Positions 63,767-64,000 of a DNA stretch of 64,000 bases are shown here, piece after piece. The notes under the pieces were generated by a model, which saw only the letters and a program-made list of their open reading frames with translations, had not been told where the DNA came from and made no database searches. Position 1 is the first letter of the stretch; every line of letters starts with the position of its first letter. The stretch lies in the NCBI GenBank assembly GCA_963839995.1, contig CAWIXH010000002.1, positions 186,001 to 250,000 on the forward strand. The letters are read 5' to 3'. This DNA comes from CAWIUB01 sp963839995. GTDB lineage: Bacteria > Actinomycetota > Actinomycetes > Mycobacteriales > Jatrophihabitantaceae. The position numbers and the translations under genes were made by a program.

Positions 63767-64000
63767 AGATGGTGATCGAGTCATCTCGGCCGATCGCCGA
63801 TGTTGCACGGGAGATCCACCTGAACGAAACCACCCTGGGTAATTGGGTGGCGAAGTATCGGGCCGAGCACGTCGAGGACGAGCCGCCGTTGAATATTACG
63901 GAGCGGGCGCGACTGCGAGAATTGGAGCGGGAAGTTCGGGAATTGCGGATGAAGAGCGAGTTCCTGGGAAAAGCGGCGGCCTTCTTCGCCCAGGAGTATC
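63648..64000 (+). mobile_element. IS3-family insertion, left part
   Basis: The insertion begins around 63648-63655, inferred from where the recombinase frame loses its expected C-terminus and an IS-like leader starts with TGGCCTGCCTCCC. It contains the orfA transposase at 63715 and runs off the window. The exact end and target duplication cannot be set without the right end. Confidence 0.6.
63715..64000 (+). CDS. IS3-family transposase OrfA (incomplete)
   Basis: The first 95 codons of OrfA are visible, starting at ATG 63715 with GGAGG seven bases upstream. The N-terminal HTH reads RRKYSPEFKDEAVKMVIES and VAREIHLNETTLGNWVAKY. A leucine-zipper stretch follows with LRELEREVRELRMKSEFL. OrfB, made by frameshifting in IS3 elements, lies beyond the window edge. 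Confidence 0.88.
   Translation, partial: MSERRRKYSPEFKDEAVKMVIESSRPIADVAREIHLNETTLGNWVAKYRAEHVEDEPPLNITERARLRELEREVRELRMKSEFLGKAAAFFAQEY

Overview
The window is a high-GC chromosomal segment from an actinobacterium. This rests on the gene families and their order, not on a database search. Markers include a homodimeric pyruvate dehydrogenase E1 (aceE) beside DUF3052 and AhpE genes, a PucR-type (FasR-like) regulator heading a fabD-fabH-acpP-fabF-accD operon, a glnA2-type glutamine synthetase near glnE, an actinobacterial run of Nif3, zinc-ribbon protein, RNase H/phosphatase and rnpB, DUF3145, and many GTG starts with ATGA or GTGA overlaps. The 28-57 kb part resembles the glnE to aceE neighbourhood of mycobacteria and streptomycetes. 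A Jatrophihabitans- or Frankia-like lineage is plausible but unproven.

Layout. 1-4.2 kb: a TetR repressor divergent from an MFS exporter, with three TTCA-N7-TGAA operator-like sites, then a two-gene ABC exporter. 4.2-14 kb: accessory genes mixed with decay (epimerase, IS and hydrolase remnants), a lutABC lactate-oxidation operon, a phosphoesterase that has lost its signal peptide beside a dead transposase, and homocysteine methyltransferase. 14-22 kb: aldo/keto reductase, sirtuin, HAD phosphatase, FolP2-like protein, and a thiolase/CoA-transferase pair. 22-29.5 kb: the type II fatty acid synthesis operon with its probable activator. 29.6-38.3 kb: PHP-domain protein, pirin, peroxidase fragment, LysM protein, aceE, DUF3052, ahpE, SURF1. 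38.3-47.6 kb: tRNA-Val, a wrecked vapBC, Nif3, zinc-ribbon protein, RNase H/phosphatase, RNase P RNA, a lysine-rich repeat protein, an RNB nuclease, panB and an HTH-MurA fusion. 47.9-57.6 kb: nadE, L,D-transpeptidase, glnA, a glutamine amidotransferase, glnE and a PAP2-type membrane enzyme. 57.7-64 kb: an accessory zone with ion-channel and PIN remnants, an intact vapBC, an ApeA-like defence gene broken by a serine-recombinase element, and an IS3-type insertion in that recombinase.

The housekeeping genes form coherent modules: pyruvate to acetyl-CoA (aceE), malonyl-CoA and acyl-chain elongation (accD, fabDHF, acpP), pantothenate for CoA and ACP (panB), nitrogen assimilation and its control (glnA, glnE), glutamine-dependent NAD synthesis (nadE), and RNA processing (rnpB, RNB nuclease, RNase H).

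The most unusual signal is a 51-bp repeat inserted in the same orientation and reading frame in two unrelated enzymes, a CoA-transferase (20014-20148) and a PHP-domain protein (30111-30365). In both it adds a Gly/Pro/Ala/Ser-rich linker at what looks like a loop. Next comes the HTH-MurA fusion, whose start codon lies just downstream of a perfect 9-bp inverted repeat that its own HTH domain could bind.
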